Of a DNA stretch of 64,000 bases, positions 1-9,839 are shown one piece after another. Source of the stretch: Oegoconia quadripuncta (lineage: Eukaryota > Arthropoda > Insecta > Lepidoptera > Autostichidae); the NCBI GenBank assembly GCA_949316235.1, contig OX438749.1, forward strand, positions 32,126,022-32,190,021, written 5' to 3'. Under the pieces are notes generated by a model. The model made no database searches. It saw nothing but the letters and a program-made list of their open reading frames with translations, and was not told the origin of the DNA. The position numbers and the translations under genes are program-made. Every line of letters starts with the position of its first letter. Position 1 is the stretch's first letter.

Positions 1-425
1 GATTCTCCGATAAAGTCCCGATTTGAATTATTCCTCACTCTCTATTTTCCCACAAATCGAGGAATTTTTTCGTAATTGCCAGCACTGCATGTAGATACAA
101 ATTTGGTAGGTTAGAAATTATGTAATGCAAAAATAGAGTGAGATAACGTTATTCTGCGTATAAGGGCATCCCTTTCTATTGCGGTCTTTAGCCCAAGGTG
201 TTTACGAAAAAAGTACACAATACCCCCGTCTAGTGTCGAGTAGCAATACTTTTAGACAATTCTAATATCATTCATTCATTGTATACGAGTGTAAAACGAC
301 GACATACGTAATGCAGTAACTTTTATACGAGTGGTCGATGATCGTCAACGATGACCGATTGAAACGTTTAAATTTACGTAATAGGCCCTCAGGTCCGCTC
401 GTGCATGGAATACTGCTAGCACATA
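1..425. other. no recognised feature
   Basis: AT-rich sequence with no convincing reading frame and no match to the repeat families that recur elsewhere in the window. It may be old intergenic or intronic DNA. Confidence 0.5.
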
Positions 426-775
426 TTTTTTTTTATGCACAACGGATTGGTACTTGACCTTGAGGTCAAGTAGGTGTGATTGATCACACCTGATGTTAAG
501 TGAAGATGAAGTAGAGAGTGGAAGCGTACTGACCCGGAAACCCCAACACATTTGGGGGACTGGCTATCTTATCTCTGACAACGGGAACACAGCAATGCTA
601 TTAACATTGCTGCTTGGCGGCAGATTTAGATTAGATGGTGGCAGCTAGCGAGGCGGACATTTAAAAGGCCCTACCACCAACCAAACCGAGTACTTAAACA
701 TGTACCCCGCTGGGGATCGAACCCGCGACCTCCGAATCGTAAACCCAATATTTACATTGAGCTACGGAGGCGGTT
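426..775 (-). mobile_element. SINE A, near full length
   Basis: Read on the minus strand, it starts with a tRNA-like head (GCCTCCGTAGCTCAATGTAAA, then a B box GGTTCGATCCCC), runs through the body shared by all SINE A copies, and ends with GTGCATAAAAAAAA. A short local duplication sits in the tail part near 467-490. At least ten other copies in the window define its ends. The head resembles a tRNA but it is followed by a SINE body, so this is not a tRNA gene. Confidence 0.85.
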
Positions 776-1306
776 AAACCTATGGGATGATTCAGCCAAG
801 TACCAACTAGCTGCACTCGATTCTGTTGAACGACGTGCCATGAGACTCATAGGTGATAATTCGATGACTGCCAAATTGCAGAGCCTTCACCGTCGCAAAG
901 TCGCCTGTCTCTCAGTTTTTTACAGGATACATTTCGGGGAGTGTGCGTTGGAATTACATAATCTTATTCCACCGTCACCCTTCCACCTTTGGACCACTAG
1001 GCTACGAGATTGAGGTCAAATGCTAACCCGTTGTGCATAAAAAAGAACTAGGCGTTGGGAGGGATTCCACCTGTATATAGTTAATATACCGAACATTCGC
1101 ACTACGAAGTTCGACTCTTCATTCATCATTCGAACAGCCAATGCATGGAACTCCCTTCCGGCGTCAGTCTTTCCTGAATCCTACACCCTTGGGATCTTCA
1201 AGAGCAGAGTGCATAGCTATTTACTGAGATCGCGTGCTACATCTTCGACCACATTATCGCTTTCCATCACATGGGATTGTGGTCAAACGCGATCCCAGCC
1301 AATCAT
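776..1306 (+). pseudogene. LINE-F ORF2 C-terminus and 3' end
   Basis: Fragments translate to the tail of a non-LTR retrotransposon reverse transcriptase: AALDSVERRAMRLIGDNS, then HRRKVACLSVFYRIHFGEC, then ANAWNSLPASVFPESY. These match the better preserved LINE-F copy at 24.1-24.6 kb. The frame is broken by small indels and by a 44-bp SINE tail inserted at 1003-1046. It ends in a short A run after CGATCCCAGCC. It is a 5'-truncated dead copy; Jockey/CR1 group affiliation is inferred from motif style. Confidence 0.8.
1003..1046 (+). mobile_element. 44-bp severely 5'-truncated SINE A insertion
   Basis: Only the last part of SINE A (GCTAACCCGTTGTGCATAAA plus a few A) is present, inside LINE-F. 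It is flanked by a perfect 7-bp target duplication ACTAGGC at 996-1002 and 1047-1053. Removing the insert and one duplicate restores the LINE-F sequence seen in other copies. Confidence 0.85.
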
Positions 1307-1723
1307 AAAAAAAAACTATATACCTTATATTATATCACCTTAAAATAATTACTCTGATCGATACTTTGGCCCCAGTTTAAGTACAGAGCTCGGCCCGCAA
1401 GGCCGGTGCCGCCGCCGACCTCGCCCAGACAGTAATGCTGTAAATACGCGTTTTTAACTACTAATCACCAAAAAATTCATAAAAGAGGTATCGGGCCTGC
1501 TAATCCTAGCGTCAGGTGACCTCAGGGCGGGCGCCATCTTTGCACAAAGACTAAGCCTGGCGGAGAAGCGGGCCAACGCGGCTAGCGTGCTAAGGACAAT
1601 GCCACAGGTAGGAAAGCTCGAGGCGATACACTTTTTATAATTATGTAAGTATAATAACTTTCCTAGTATATTATAATTAAATTTATGTATCTTTGGACAT
1701 AATCAGCTCGTTCCCATGCCAGG
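1307..1723. other. mostly unrecognised; short CR1 fragment at its end
   Basis: A GC-richer patch near 1390-1430 and 1500-1625 has no clear frame. The last 30 bases or so (about 1690-1722) match the stop-codon region of the window's CR1 LINE (GGACATAATCAGC). Nothing else is recognised. Confidence 0.5.
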
Positions 1724-1776
1724 CAACCTCTGAATCGTAAACCCAATGTTGTTTACATTGAGCCACGGAGGCGGTT
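1724..1776 (-). mobile_element. SINE A head fragment
   Basis: Only the tRNA-like head remains, read on the minus strand, with the characteristic AAACAACATTGGGTTTACGA segment. Confidence 0.7.
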
Positions 1777-2296
1777 CTACCTATATACCCATCCAAATCC
1801 GTTCAGCCGTTTCACCGTCATTAAGCGACAAACAAACAAATAAACATTATATCACACGTAACTTTACAATAACTGACTTAATATTAAAATAAAAAAAAAA
1901 TACATTCGAATAGAGAACTCCTCCTTTTCGAAGTCGGCTTAAAATTTACCCTTCCCTTTCGTCTTGCCATAGTCGAGTAAAAGCAAAACGCAATGAATGA
2001 ATTACAACACAGTCAGTGTAGAGTGAATAGAGTCGAGGCGAACTGGATTAATTTGTAATATTGTATCAATTCTGCTTTTACGTCACCAATGTTGTCAGGT
2101 ATGGCAACATGCTGAACAAGGTCACCCATAACGTCTGACAAAACAATGTAGTTACATTGTTAATTAATAGATGAAAGATATATTCTCGAAGTTGTAAGCG
2201 AGAATATCCATTAAGGGCAAGAGATCCGACTAGACAGGTCCAACTTCGAGAGACAGGCCAATCGACGTTTCGAAAACCTCTCGAGTTTCTTGCTTG
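1777..2296. other. repeat debris, no gene
   Basis: Near 1785-1850 lies the common insect repeat end with ATCCAAATCCGTTCAGCCG. Near 1915-1945 is the minus-strand copy of a repeat that reads GCCGACTTCGAAAAGGAGG. The rest has no recognised frame or repeat. Confidence 0.5.
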
Positions 2297-2605
2297 TTCT
2301 TAAATGTTTAAATGTACTTTGATCGTTAAAAACGATTGACCACAAATGTACACGCAGACGGGAACATGCACGTACTTTTATGCACTCGTACTTGTAGAGG
2401 TTGTAACTGAAAACCAGTGTTTCGCTCTTTGAGTGATGTGCCACACTGAGTTATATTATAACCCATTTGTACTACTGGGGCACACACTCGCTCTTTGTAT
2501 TTTCTAGTCTTTTTGTATGTATATTTCTTTGTTATTTAAAAATTGTGTAGTTGTGTGAACGCAGTGGCGTAAATAAATGCCTTGTCTATCTATCTATCTA
2601 CTTTG
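2297..2605 (+). repeat. repeat S with (TCTA)n tail
   Basis: About 300 bp, nearly identical to 39150-39412 and more distantly to 12770-12901 and 26640-26886. Copies share AAAACCAGTGTTTCGCTCTTT, then ATAAATGC followed by (TCTA)n. A 3' microsatellite tail is typical of non-LTR retroelement products, but no coding sequence is left to confirm that. Confidence 0.65.
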
Positions 2606-2714
2606 CTAGGTGTCGTTAGATTCGCCTTGATCCCTGGAGTGCCATAGGATACATTATGGTGAAAAATTCAACATGGCGCCCGCGAAATACAAAATATGCT
2701 GTGGGATAGCATAA
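2606..2714 (+). repeat. repeat V fragment
   Basis: Contains CAACATGGCGCCCGCGAAAT, shared with 26090-26255. No frame. Confidence 0.45.
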
Positions 2715-3132
2715 AGTACCGAACATTCGCACTAAGAAGTTCGATTCTTCATTCATCATCCGAACATCCGATCTGATCATATTATAATATAAAATAATAA
2801 TTAATAATTTAGTAACATAAAAACCTTTTTTTTTTTAAAGAGCAACCTCTCGAGTTCTTCTCAGGGGAAAAGTGGCTTTTGAACAAGCAGTAGCTTAAAA
2901 AATGTAAAATCTGACTATTTTAAGTGTACCCTGTGTACCTACAAATAAAGCATTTTTTAATTTCGAACAGCCAAGGCATGGAACTCCCTTCCTGCGTCAG
3001 TCTTTCCTGAATCCTACAACTTTGGGATCTTCAAGAGCAGAGTGAATAGGCATTTACTGGGATCGCGTGATTCATCTTCGACCACATCGTCACTTTCCAT
3101 CAGGTGAGATTGTCGTCAAACGCGAATCCAGT
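2715..3132 (+). pseudogene. LINE-F 3' end split by a CR1 insertion
   Basis: The two halves (2715-2766 and 2964-3132) join to give the usual LINE-F tail, CCGAACATTCGCACTAAGAA then CAAGGCATGGAACTCCC and the 3' end. The break is filled by a CR1 3' fragment flanked by CGAACA duplicates. Confidence 0.8.
2767..2963 (+). mobile_element. CR1-like LINE 3' UTR insertion
   Basis: Matches the 3' untranslated end of the large CR1 LINE at 55.03-55.28 kb (AGGGGAAAAGTGGCTTTTGA, GTACCCTGTGTACCTAC, AATAAAGCATTTTTT). Target duplication CGAACA at 2761-2766 and 2964-2969. Only the last 200 bp or so was inserted. Confidence 0.85.
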
Positions 3133-3274
3133 AAAGGATTATTTGGTTTCTGAACTCATGTTGTTATTTCTTTAATAAAGATTATCACTGACAAATTGTC
3201 ATAGTGGAGAATCTACAAATATGGCGACCGTAAACATCCCACTGCAAGAATATAGGCCTTCCCTCATATATATA

Positions 3275-3583
3275 TTTTTTTATATAACAACGGGTTGGTA
3301 CTTGACCTCAATGAGACCTGATGTTAAGTGAAGATGAGGCCGAAGGTGGAAGCGTACTGACCCGTAAACCCCAACACATTTGGGGGACTGGCTATCTTAT
3401 CTCTGACAACTGGAACAATTCTATTACATTGCTGCTTGGCGGCAGATTTAGATAAGATGGTGGTAGCTAGCCAGGCGGACATTTAAACTGCCCTTCCACC
3501 AACCAAACCGAGTACTTAAACATGTCCCCCACTAGGGATCGAACCCGCGACCTCCGAATATCGCAAACCCAATGTTGTCTGCA
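3275..3583 (-). mobile_element. SINE A, head truncated
   Basis: Body and tail are typical; the tRNA head is cut within the segment that should read ACATTGGGTTTGCGATA. The flanks hold an inverted pair (CCTTCCCTCATATAT near 3258 and TATATGAGGGAGTGG near 3591), so a rearrangement may have removed the head. Confidence 0.75.
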
Positions 3584-3604
3584 TATACGGTATATGAGGG
3601 AGTG

Positions 3605-3858
3605 GCCATAGTCCACTACGCTGGCTCAACGCAGGTTGGGGACTTTACTTTGAATTTTCATTTCTCAAGCATGGAGGTTTCCTCACGATGTTTTCCTTCA
3701 CAGTCGGATGCATGCACATAAGTAATTAAATTATTAGAGTCCATACTGTCCCACTGCTGGGCACAGGCCTCCCTCCGCTGGGCACAGACCTCCGTCCTCT
3801 CTCTACACGGCTCTCTATCCCAGGCCTCCTCCGACCAGTTGGTTAGGAACTTATCCAA
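3605..3858 (-). pseudogene. RTE-like LINE ORF C-terminus
   Basis: The minus-strand frame holds DKFLTNWSEEAWDRE and, further on, AQQWDSMDSNN, the same tail architecture as the frame at 55.33-55.55 kb (RWRDELDSF then FAQQWDTMGS). This kind of ending is typical of RTE-clade reverse transcriptase ORFs. Internal residues are duplicated or lost and no upstream domain survives. Confidence 0.65.
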
Positions 3859-3904
3859 CTGATCCCGCCATCTCCTTTAAATTAAATTAAAAAAAATATC
3901 GGTA

Positions 3905-3985
3905 CATGGCCTGCCTACGAATCGAACCAATGACCTCCCAAATTAGGAGACCGCGTCTTAACCGCCGAGCCACCGACGCTCTTAT
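3905..3985 (-). mobile_element. SINE D tRNA-like head
   Basis: On the minus strand it reads GGTGGCTCGGCGGTTAAGAC (A box), then GGTCATTGGTTCGATTCG (B box). A related head is at 39585-39640. No acceptor-stem pairing supports a working tRNA. Confidence 0.55.
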
Positions 3986-4166
3986 TTACCTAATACCAAA
4001 TAATTAATGTCCAGATGGAATTTTGTTAACTTCATAACGGAGTTCATTGGAATGTATACTAATTCGGATAACTAAATTTGAAATTAATGAATTACGTAGT
4101 TAACAGTCATTAGGTATCTTGCGTTAGTTTTAATGATTCTAGTTATTAATAATATGACAAGACTTC

Positions 4167-4960
4167 CATCTTCGGACTACTAGGCGCGGGGAGGGATTCC
4201 ACCCGTATGTAGTTAACATACCGAACATTCGCACTAAGCGGTTCGACTCTTCATTCCTAATGCGAACAGCCAAGGCATGGAACTCCCTTCAGGCGTCAGT
4301 CTTTCCTGAATCCTACAACCTTGGGATCTTCAAGAGCAGAGTGAACAGGCATCTACTGAGATCGCATGCTTCATCTTCGGACTACTAGGCGTGGGAAGAG
4401 TTTCCACCCGTATATTATTAATGTACCGAACATTCGCACCAAGAAGTTCTACTCTTCAGTCATAATACAGCCAAGGCATAGAACTCCCTCCCTGCGTCAG
4501 TCTCTCTTGAATCCTACAACCTTGGGATCTTCAAGTGCAGGGTGAATAGGCATCTACTGAGATCGCATGCTTCATCTTGGGACTACTAGGCGTGGGAAGA
4601 GTTTCCACCCATATATAATTAATGTACCGAACATTCGCACCAAGAAGTTCGACTCTTCAATCTTAATACAGCCAAGGCATAGAACTCCCTCCCTGCGTCA
4701 GTCTCTCTTGAATCCTACAACCTTGGGATCTTCAAGAGCAGGGTGAATAGGCATCTACTGAGATCGCATGCTTCATCTTCGGACTACTAGGCGTGGGAAG
4801 AGTTTCCACCCGTATATAATTAATGTACCGAACATTCGCACCAAGAAGTTCGACTCTTCAATCTTAATACAGCCAAGGCATAGAACTCCCTCCCTGCGTC
4901 AGTCTCTCTTGAATCCTACAACCTTGGGATCTTCAAAACCAGAGTGAATAGGCATCTACT
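4167..4960 (+). repeat. four-unit tandem array of a LINE-F 3' segment
   Basis: Units start at about 4167, 4372, 4573 and 4774 (spacings 205, 201 and 201 bp). Each runs from CATCTTCGGACTACTAGGCG through the LINE-F tail to ATCGCATGCTTCATCTTCGG, where the next unit begins. Every junction lies on a CATCTTCG motif that occurs twice in LINE-F, once upstream and once downstream, so unequal exchange or slippage between these short direct repeats explains the array. The last unit is interrupted by a SINE C. Confidence 0.85.
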
Positions 4961-5218
4961 GTTTGGTGTAGTGGTTAGCAACTCTGACCACTATATCGAA
5001 AGGTTGCGGGTTCGTATCCCGCTAGAGGTATATGTTTGTTTGATGAATACGGACATGTGTACCCGAGTTATGGATGTTTTCATTTATAATAAGTATTCAT
5101 TTACAAAAAAATGTATTTATGTAGTATATCAACCATCTGGTATCCACAACACAGGCATATAGTTGCTTACTGTGGAACTAGATGGCGCTGTGTGTATGTC
5201 TAATGATATTTATTTATT
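4961..5218 (+). mobile_element. SINE C inserted in LINE-F
   Basis: tRNA-like head TTTGGTGTAGTGGTTAGCAA and B box GGGTTCGTATCCCGC, then the SINE C body ending in (ATTT)n. LINE-F sequence ATCTACTG is repeated on both sides of it. The same insertion in the same LINE position recurs at 7586-7847. Confidence 0.8.
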
Positions 5219-5310
5219 TATCTACTGGGATCGCATGCTTCATCTTCGACCACATCTTCACTTCCCATCAGGTGAGATTGTGGTCAAATGCGTATCCAGT
5301 TAACCATAAA
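5219..5310 (+). mobile_element. LINE-F 3' terminus after the SINE C
   Basis: Resumes LINE-F at CTACTGGGATCGCATGCTTC and runs to the A-rich 3' end near 5310. Confidence 0.75.
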
Positions 5311-5439
5311 AAAACAAGGTATACCTAGTATGCTATCTTATGAGTGTAGAGGAGGAACGTCGATCGCTACGTCGATTCATCACTCGATTTTGGACGTATA
5401 ACCGTTAGTACCATATTAATTCTGTTGTATAGAAGTAGA

Positions 5440-5700
5440 AGAAGAAGATAAAAAAACAGTTTATTCGCCACAAGTACACACACTTGAGTTGTGTGGAACT
5501 GTGGAAGACACACACCACATACAATGTGAATGTAAACGGAATCGTACGGAAAGACAACATTTGTTTGAACGCTTAAAATTGTGTAGAGTCAACGTGGGTG
5601 TATTTCACAGCATCCTGGCCGATCAGCATCGGCTGAGGCCAGAATGCTATATAACTTTGTTGTGGATATTTTAGGTTGTAAGTAACATTAATTACAACCT
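5440..5700 (+). pseudogene. LINE C-terminal zinc-knuckle-like fragment
   Basis: The frame reads ELCGTVEDTHHIQCECKRN, then FERLKLCRVNVGVFHSILA. The C-x6-8-H-x4-C spacing is the knuckle often found at the end of non-LTR retrotransposon ORF2 proteins. No reverse transcriptase part is left. Clade not assigned. Confidence 0.55.
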
Positions 5701-5739
5701 AAAATAGCCTCATCATACCCTAACCCATAACGTATAAAA

Positions 5740-5945
5740 CATTAAAATTTAATTAATTTAATTTAATTTTTTTAGATTGTGCACGTCTTATCTGCCTCTT
5801 CCAGACATATCTCTCTTTCGTAGGTCTGCTGGAAGAAATTTCATTGTAGAAATAAGCAGAACCTGTTGTGTCGTCTCTATTATGTTGTATCTGTATGTTT
5901 TTTTCTTGTGTGCAATAAATGATAAAATAAATAAATAAATAAAAA
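5740..5945 (+). mobile_element. LINE 3' UTR fragment ending GTGCAATAAA
   Basis: Shares GCTGGAAGAAATTTC and TGTGCAATAAATGA with the 3' UTRs of LINE-L-type elements (48.66-48.98, 37.54-37.64, 17.73-17.87 kb). It ends in (AAAT)n. Confidence 0.5.
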
Positions 5946-6019
5946 GAACAAACTACAAAACATATAAAGATAAACACAACAAATTTTGAGTGCCACTGTG
6001 GCAAAGAGGAATGGGACGG

Positions 6020-6797
6020 GACAGCTCTGCAGCGTATGCAGTCAAAAAAAAAAAGACAAATATCGGACGTGAATACTGCTAGATTAGTATATTTTAGTTA
6101 TTTCCATAGCCTGATGTCTTACGGTATCTTGCTGTGGGGAAATGCCGCGGATATAAATACAATCTTTGTTTTACAAAAACGAGCCGTTCGCGCAATTTAT
6201 CAATTGAGACCTGCAGTGTCACTTAGAGACAGATTTAAAGAGTATAATATTCTAACCTTTTCGTCACAGTACATTATTGAAAATCTAATACATGTCAAAA
6301 AAAATATAGCATCATTTAGGAAAAATAGTGATAAACATGATGTCAATACAAGAAATAAAGATAAACTTGCAGGTCACATAAGTCCCTCCACAAAGTCAGT
6401 AATTCATTCAAAGGGTCATGTATACGCTTTTTCAACAAAATTCCTTTTGATATACAAAATCTTCCTTTCAATAAATTTAAAGATAAAACAGAAACTTATT
6501 AAGAAAGGATATTATAAAATATCAGATTATTTAGTTGATAAACAATCATGGACATAATCAGCCCGTTCGCATAACCAGGCTATTTCACAATTAATAATGA
6601 AATGTTATAATATAAAATAATAATTTTGTAACATAAAAACCTTTTTTTAAAAGAGCGACCTCTCGAGTTTCTTGCTTGTTCTTCTCAGGGGAAAATTGCC
6701 TTTTGAACAAGCAGTAGCTTTAAAAATGTAAAATGTGACTATTTTAATTGTACCCTGTGTACCTACAAAATAAAGCATTTTTTGATTTTGATTTTAG
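6020..6797 (+). pseudogene. CR1-like LINE ORF2 C-terminus and 3' UTR
   Basis: A close copy of the last quarter of the CR1 LINE at 51-55 kb, starting at its CAGCTCTGCAGCGTATGC. Codons 6036-6557 keep RQISDVNTARLVYFSYFHSL and SLRDRFKEYNILTFSSQYI. They then run out of frame across about 35 codons through small indels and return to frame for YYKISDYL. The 3' UTR and TTTTTGATTTTGATTT tail are present. This is a 5'-truncated dead copy. Confidence 0.9.
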
Positions 6798-7029
6798 ACT
6801 CAGCATTATGCTCAGCTCCAGGAACTGGGCGCTGTTCTTCCGTCCCACCCTGGGAGAGGAAAGCAATGTGTAAAAAGAGTGGGTACTAGTAATATGTGCT
6901 TGTTATGTAGCGGGAAAGTATTGTGTCATTGTAATAGTGCAGTGTGTGAATGTGACACGGAAGATAATAAATACATAAATTGGGTCTTTACCTATGAAAT
7001 TAGAGTTTCTTTTAGCTTAAGCTAATGCT
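6798..7029. other. unrecognised, with a MITE-T end fragment
   Basis: At 6984-7010 lies TTGGGTCTTTACCTATGAAA, one end of MITE-T, without its partner end. The rest is unrecognised. Confidence 0.45.
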
Positions 7030-7178
7030 TTTCCAGGTCCTCCCTACTGCCGAAGAAGGTCGCCGCGGGGTTTTAGCGGGTATCCCTCCCGACAGGGAGG
7101 GGAGTCCCACATAACCGCCTCACCGTCCCCCAGGCGAGCGGTACGCGTAATGCGTTTCCCCGCGTTAAAAAAAAAAGG
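7030..7178 (+). repeat. repeat Q, 3' end
   Basis: GC-rich block with AGGTCGCCGCGGGGTTTTAG and ATGCGTTTCCCCGCGTT, then an A run. Copies at 16935-17050 (minus) and 39990-40185 (plus). The A tail and the 8-bp target duplication of the 16.9 kb copy indicate retrotransposition. Confidence 0.6.
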
Positions 7179-7502
7179 TTATTTGTCCCATGACTGTCCC
7201 TCAGGCCGAATTCTAGCAGAATAGAGTTTTTTGGTTTTTAAATATATAAATCGTTATTTGACTTGATTTGCTTGAGAAAGTCAACGTCCACCGGTGTTTT
7301 GACAAAAACAGTTTTCATTACCTACCATTTCAAAACTAACACTTATTGAAGCTAATTTTTAACTCGTTACCAAATAGAAGATAATTGGTATGCATCCCAC
7401 GCGTGCGAATGACGGTACTAGCCGTTCGTCAAACAATTGCTGACAAACAAACATCGGTTTCTCCAGAATACGGTCATTACACTCGTTCCTTTTTGTTATG
7501 AT
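7179..7502. other. no gene; short repeat V-like segment
   Basis: TTTTTTGGTTTTTAAATATA near 7225 is shared with 26210-26230. Otherwise nothing is recognised. Confidence 0.45.
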
Positions 7503-8065
7503 AAACTGGATACGCGTTTGACCACAATCTCACCTGATGGAAAGTGACGATGTGGTCGAAGATGAAGCACGCGATCTCAGTAGATAAATAAATAAATATC
7601 CTTAGACATACACACAGCGCCATCTAGTTCCACAATAAGCAACTATATATATGCTTGAGTTGTGGATACCAGATGGTTGATATAATACATAAATACATTT
7701 TTTTTGGAAATAAATACTTATTATAAATGAAAACATCCATAACTCGGGTACACATGTCCGTATTCATCACACAAACATATGCCTCTAGCGGGATTCGAAC
7801 CCGCAACCTTTCGGTATAGTGGTCAGAGTTGCTAACCACTACACCAAGCAGTAGATGCCTATTCACTCTGGTTTTGAAGATCCCAAGGTTGTAGGATTCA
7901 AGAGAGACTGACGCAGGGAGGGAGTTCTAATGCCTTGGCTGTATTATGATTGAAGCGTCGAACTTCTTGGTGCGAATGTTCGGTACATTAATTATATACG
8001 GGTGGAAACTCTTCTCACGCCTAGTAGTCCGGAGATGGAAAGGCGACGGTGGAATAATCTTTTTA
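7503..8065 (-). pseudogene. LINE-F 3' part carrying a SINE C
   Basis: Read on the minus strand it matches 4774-5310 unit for unit, including the diagnostic variant CTTCAAAACCAGAGTGAATA and the SINE C in the same place. It then extends upstream into the PSPF-coding part of LINE-F. It contains one unit, not a tandem array. Confidence 0.8.
7586..7847 (-). mobile_element. SINE C inside LINE-F (second occurrence)
   Basis: Head, B box GGGTTCGAATCCCGC and body are complete. Flanked by the LINE-F sequence ATCTACTG on both sides, exactly as at 4961-5218. Confidence 0.8.
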
Positions 8066-8121
8066 CAAGCTTTTATTTAGCTTGTAATGGTCGTATGTAT
8101 GTATTTATATAAGTAATTTAT

Positions 8122-8225
8122 CACCAACCAAATTGAGTACTAAAAATGTACCTCGATGGAGATCAAACCCGTGACCTCCGATTCGTAAACCCTATGTTGT
8201 TTTCATTAAGCCGCGGAGGCGGTTA
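8122..8225 (-). mobile_element. SINE A head and early body fragment
   Basis: The minus strand reads CCGCCTCCGCGGCTTAATGA, then GGTTTACGAATCGGAGG and GGTTTGATCTCC. Diverged and cut after about 100 bp. Confidence 0.65.
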
Positions 8226-8626
8226 TAGTGTTGTCGCATCACTGAATTCCTCGCTTCGCCTTAGTCGGGCAAAAAGAGCAACCCCTGAATTTCTTGCTCA
8301 TTCATCTCCGATGATTTGACCTTGATGAAAAATTGTTGGAATCAAATGTCAGATTTTGCAATATCATTCCAAAACGAGCCTATGTCGTCACACCGACGCA
8401 CGCGCAGACGTGGGCCGTTGCTACGTGACGCGTGCGCGGAATTCTGAGGAGCAAGCCCGGCCTTAATGGCTTGATGTTAGACGGACTGTTAATTCGATTA
8501 ACTGTTAGAAGGTACCTATCGTACCACCTGAGTATTAAAGAGCTGGTGCTCTATCTCTAACCTGTATCACATCACTTAGGGTCGTATTGTTGTTGTATCA
8601 CGTGGGTCGCGTAGGGTGGGTTGTGA
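8226..8626. other. no recognised feature
   Basis: Contains a CpG-rich stretch near 8390-8445 but no frame, repeat match or clear promoter signal. Confidence 0.45.
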
Positions 8627-9451
8627 TAGGGTTGCCAGATGGTATCCAAAAGGAGGACATGTCCTCCTTTTCCATGATTTGTCCTCCCGTCCTCCCTTAC
8701 CTACTGTTTGTCCTCCTTTGTGCTAAACGCTAAACATCGTTCAACATTTCGTGTCGTGCGTGCATGCGTGCGAAGTCAAAAGCTCTGGGCTTGTAAAGAT
8801 TACTTGATGGAATGGATAAAACCCTTGGAAGATTTCAAATGTTTTGAATGGATGACTTTGCTGAATGAGAACGAAAACCTAAAGAATAATGATTTAGTTT
8901 CATGCATTGAGTTCTTGAGCATCAGAGGTGTAGAGATTGACGATGTTAAGCTACATGATCAATTTTGTAACCTGATTTAATTTCTTAAATCAAAATCACA
9001 AAGTGATGAAGCATATTATAATTTGAAGTTGCACGAGCAGTGGAAAATCTACTTCAAAAGTACTAAAAACACTGAATGCTTCTCAGAACTGCTCAAAATC
9101 TGCGAATTTTATTTTTGTATAAGCGCACATAACGCAAATGTGGAAAGAGTCTTTTCACTGATCAATACTCAGTGGAACAAAGAGAGGAACAGATTAACTG
9201 TGCCGTCAGTGAAATCCATAATTCTTACTCAATACAACTTCAAAACCATGACATGTGAAGATTTTCATGATTATTTGTTAAAAAATCAAGAACTTCTCGC
9301 AAAAATTGGCAGTTCAGCTAAATATGAATAAAATAAAGTAATATAGTATTAAAAAATCGTATAATTGTTAAATGTCCTCCTTTTTTACAGAAAATTATCC
9401 TTTTTTGACCAACATGCCCTCCTTTTTCAAGTTCTCATCTGGCAACCCTAG
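8627..9451 (+). mobile_element. hAT-type DNA transposon, internally deleted
   Basis: Ends are inverted repeats TAGGGTTGCCAGATG (8627 onward) and CATCTGGCAACCCTA (to 9451), close to the CAGGG...CCCTG ends usual for hAT elements. GTTGTGA flanks both sides, 7 of the 8 bp expected of a hAT target duplication. The interior retains only the end of the transposase. Confidence 0.8.
8708..9331 (+). pseudogene. hAT transposase C-terminus, one in-frame stop
   Basis: Two pieces in the same frame (8708-8980 and 9023-9331) are split by a TAA at 8978-8980. The second holds the hAT dimerisation motif: AHNANVERVFSLINTQWNKE, then RLTVPSVKSIILTQYNF. This region normally mediates transposase dimerisation and contains the last catalytic Glu region of hAT enzymes. 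The DNA-binding BED finger and the first catalytic Asp residues are missing, so the copy cannot be autonomous. Confidence 0.8.
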
Positions 9452-9649
9452 TTGTGAATTACATGACGGTTTTCTTTGTCTATGCAGCGACTTTTCTCTG
9501 TCTAATGTATGAATGACGATATTGACCATGTAAAGCTAGTGTCTTTCTCACGTTGACTGCCTGAAATTACAATAGGTTATGTATGTATGTTATGTATATA
9601 TTATTATTATATTATTTACACATATTATATACTGTTTCTATAACATGTA
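9452..9649. other. no recognised feature
   Basis: AT-rich with ATGTATGT and TATTATTAT simple runs; nothing else seen. Confidence 0.4.
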
Positions 9650-9716
9650 GGTTTGTTTATATAATGGGGTGTATTATTGTTAAGGAGAACATTTTATTAT
9701 TGAGAGAAAGTGATGT

Positions 9717-9780
9717 ATTTTTTTTTTTTTTTTTTATTGAAGAGGTGGGCAAACGAGCAAGAGGCGCACCTGATGGTAAG
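9717..9780 (-). mobile_element. LINE-E-like 3' end inserted in Z
   Basis: T run, then a diverged GGGCAAACGAGCAAGAGGCG CACCTGATGG, the 3' end of LINE-E read in antisense. It interrupts repeat Z between AGAGAAAG and TGTATACACG. Confidence 0.55.
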
Positions 9781-9839
9781 TGTATACACGTAAATATCCT
9801 CTCATCGCATCTTGCTGATTACTCCTATTAATTGTAATT

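Noticed and set aside
4167..4960. CRISPR-like array
   Set aside because: Units are contiguous 201-bp copies of a LINE fragment without unique spacers, in a eukaryotic genome.
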